Below, piece by piece: positions 14,173 through 15,512 of a stretch of 15,512 nt of DNA. Position 1 is the first letter of the stretch. The number at the start of each line of letters is the position of its first letter. Source of the DNA: Gallionellaceae bacterium CG11_big_fil_rev_8_21_14_0_20_60_62 (GTDB lineage Bacteria > Pseudomonadota > Gammaproteobacteria > Burkholderiales > Gallionellaceae); the NCBI GenBank assembly GCA_002787455.1, contig PCWU01000094.1, positions 1 through 15,512 on the forward strand, given 5' to 3'. Under the pieces are notes generated by a model that saw only the letters and a list, made by a program, of their open reading frames with translations, ran no database searches and was not told the DNA's origin. The translations under genes and the position numbers were made by a program.

Positions 14173-15441
14173 ATGAGCAATTCCCCTGTGCAAGCCGTGC
14201 GCGGCATGAATGACATCCTGCCCGATGAGGCGGGGTTGTGGTTGTGGTTCGAGGAGGTGATGCGCGACTGGCTGGGAAGCTATGGCTACCGCAACATCCG
14301 CATGCCGTTGCTGGAACCGACGGCGCTGTTTAAGCGAGCCATCGGCGAAGTGACCGATATTGTCGAAAAGGAAATGTACAGTTTCGAGGACAGCCTGAAC
14401 GGCGACCAGCTCACTCTGCGCCCCGAAGGGACGGCATCGTGTGTGCGCGCGGCGTTGCAGCACAATCTGCTGTACAACGCGCCACAGCGCCTGTGGTACG
14501 CGGGGCCGATGTTCCGCCACGAACGCCCGCAGAAGGGGCGCTACCGCCAGTTTCACCAGGTGGGCGTGGAGGCGCTGGGCTTTGCCGGACCGGACATCGA
14601 TGCCGAGCAGATCGTGATGTGCGCGCGGCTGTGGCGCAAGCTGGGCCTGCGCGACGTGGCGCTGCAGATCAACACGCTGGGTGACGCGGCTGCGCGCCAG
14701 CGCCATCGCGAGAAACTGATCGCGTATTTCGAGCAACACAGGGAGGCGCTGGATGCCGATGCTCAGCGCCGTCTGCACAGCAATCCCCTGCGCATCCTCG
14801 ACAGCAAGAACCCGGCGATGCAGGCACTGGTGGAAGGTGCGCCGAAACTGATGGACGAATTGGAAGCGGAGGCGCTGGCCCATTTCGACGCGGTGCAATC
14901 GATCCTGCGCCGCCACGATATCGCGTTCAAGATCAATCCGCGTCTGGTGCGCGGGCTGGATTATTACAATCGCACGGTGTTCGAGTGGGTGACCACGCGC
15001 CTCGGCGCGCAGGGCACAATCTGCGCCGGCGGCCGCTTCGACGGTCTGATCGGGCAGATCGGCGGCAAGCCCGCGCCGGCCTGCGGTTTCGCCATGGGGA
15101 TCGAACGTCTGCTGGCACTGCTGCAGGAAGATGGCATGCAGTCTCCGCCCGCCGCGCCGGATGTGTATCTGGCGCATCAGGGCGAGACGGCAGATGTGCT
15201 GGCGGGCACGGTGGCGGAAGCGCTGCGCGACGCCGGACTGAAGGTGGTGTTGCATTGCGGCGGCGGCAGTTTCAAGGCGCAGATGAAGAAGGCAGACAGC
15301 AGTGGCGCTGCATGCGCGGTCATCATCGGCGACGACGAAGCGGCCGCCAGCGCGGCAACCCTCAAGCCCTTGCGCGGCGGTGCGCAACAACTTGTCGCGC
15401 TGGCTGATTTGGCGCAACAAATTTTTTGTTTGAAAAATTAA
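14173..15441 (+). CDS. hisS: histidyl-tRNA synthetase
   Basis: A 422-residue class II synthetase that charges tRNA-His. The N-terminus has QAVRGMNDILPDE. Motif 2 is MFRHERPQKGRYRQFHQ (113-129). The histidine-specific HisA block LVRGLDYYNRTVFEW (258-272) contains the conserved Arg260, and motif 3 is GFAMGIERLL (305-314). The C-terminal anticodon-binding domain starts near 328 (APDVYLAHQG) and contains GGGSFKAQMKKAD. Length matches E. coli HisRS (424). The ATG at 14173 lacks a good Shine-Dalgarno. The next gene starts 11 bases after the stop, with its Shine-Dalgarno overlapping the hisS stop codon, so the two are likely cotranscribed. Confidence 0.97.
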   Translation: MSNSPVQAVRGMNDILPDEAGLWLWFEEVMRDWLGSYGYRNIRMPLLEPTALFKRAIGEVTDIVEKEMYSFEDSLNGDQLTLRPEGTASCVRAALQHNLLYNAPQRLWYAGPMFRHERPQKGRYRQFHQVGVEALGFAGPDIDAEQIVMCARLWRKLGLRDVALQINTLGDAAARQRHREKLIAYFEQHREALDADAQRRLHSNPLRILDSKNPAMQALVEGAPKLMDELEAEALAHFDAVQSILRRHDIAFKINPRLVRGLDYYNRTVFEWVTTRLGAQGTICAGGRFDGLIGQIGGKPAPACGFAMGIERLLALLQEDGMQSPPAAPDVYLAHQGETADVLAGTVAEALRDAGLKVVLHCGGGSFKAQMKKADSSGAACAVIIGDDEAAASAATLKPLRGGAQQLVALADLAQQIFCLKN

Positions 15442-15452
15442 AGGAATTCAAA

Positions 15453-15512
15453 ATGGCTGAACTGGATTTGCACGAACAGGAACAGGTTGATGCCTTCAAG
15501 GCATGGTGGAAA
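15453..15512 (+). CDS. start of a YfgM-like (TPR) membrane protein, cut by the window end
   Basis: Twenty codons are visible, beginning ATG at 15453 after AAAGGA (15440-15445, 7 bases away). The peptide is acidic, then ends with VDAFKAWWK, resembling the cytoplasmic N-terminus of YfgM-family proteins (a single membrane segment plus a periplasmic TPR region) just ahead of their membrane helix. In many proteobacteria yfgM lies directly between hisS and bamB, which supports the call. YfgM is an ancillary of the SecYEG translocon and periplasmic chaperone network in E. coli. The assignment rests on position and a short match only. Confidence 0.7.
   Translation, partial: MAELDLHEQEQVDAFKAWWK

Overview
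The window is a dense stretch of ordinary bacterial chromosome with about 94% coding sequence. Protein sequences and gene order point to a Gram-negative betaproteobacterium, most likely of the Nitrosomonadales/Gallionellaceae type. The supporting evidence is a fused AroA-Cmk protein downstream of DAHP synthase and TyrA, followed by rpsA-ihfB-lapA-lapB-hldA-hldD, plus LPS heptose genes and periplasmic proteins. The taxonomic placement is inferred from memory of gene order, not from a search. No phage, transposase, CRISPR array, tRNA or rRNA was seen.

Bases 1-3446 hold an aromatic amino acid operon on the + strand: the 3' part of a DAHP synthase (aroF), tyrA, and an aroA-cmk fusion, spaced only 3 and 17 bases apart. 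A 194-base gap with a GC-rich palindrome and small leader hairpins leads to rpsA (six S1 domains) and ihfB (5363-5650), which ends at a clear intrinsic terminator (5673-5705).

Bases 5754-9862 form an envelope cluster: lapA and lapB (control of LPS assembly and LpxC level), pyrF (UMP synthesis), hldA and hldD (ADP-heptose synthesis). lapB/pyrF and pyrF/hldA are linked by ATGA stop-start overlaps, and hldA/hldD are one base apart. The 3' end of hldD is partly duplicated in tandem. A small secreted ComEA-like helix-hairpin-helix protein follows, then a strong hairpin whose 3' arm overlaps a good -35 box for cysM.

cysM (+) converges on amiC (-) with no base between the stop codons. amiC overlaps tsaE (-), and tsaE is divergent from queG (+), the same neighbourhood as in E. 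coli. queG is followed by a hairpin-containing gap, hisS, and the first 20 codons of a YfgM-like gene.

The cluster links central metabolism (chorismate, tyrosine, cysteine, UMP, CMP phosphorylation), translation (S1, HisRS, TsaE for t6A, QueG for queuosine) and the cell envelope (LapAB, heptose, amidase). I see no undescribed system. The most unusual features are an in-frame insertion of about 32 residues with palindromic DNA inside the AroA domain, and the tandem duplication at the end of hldD.
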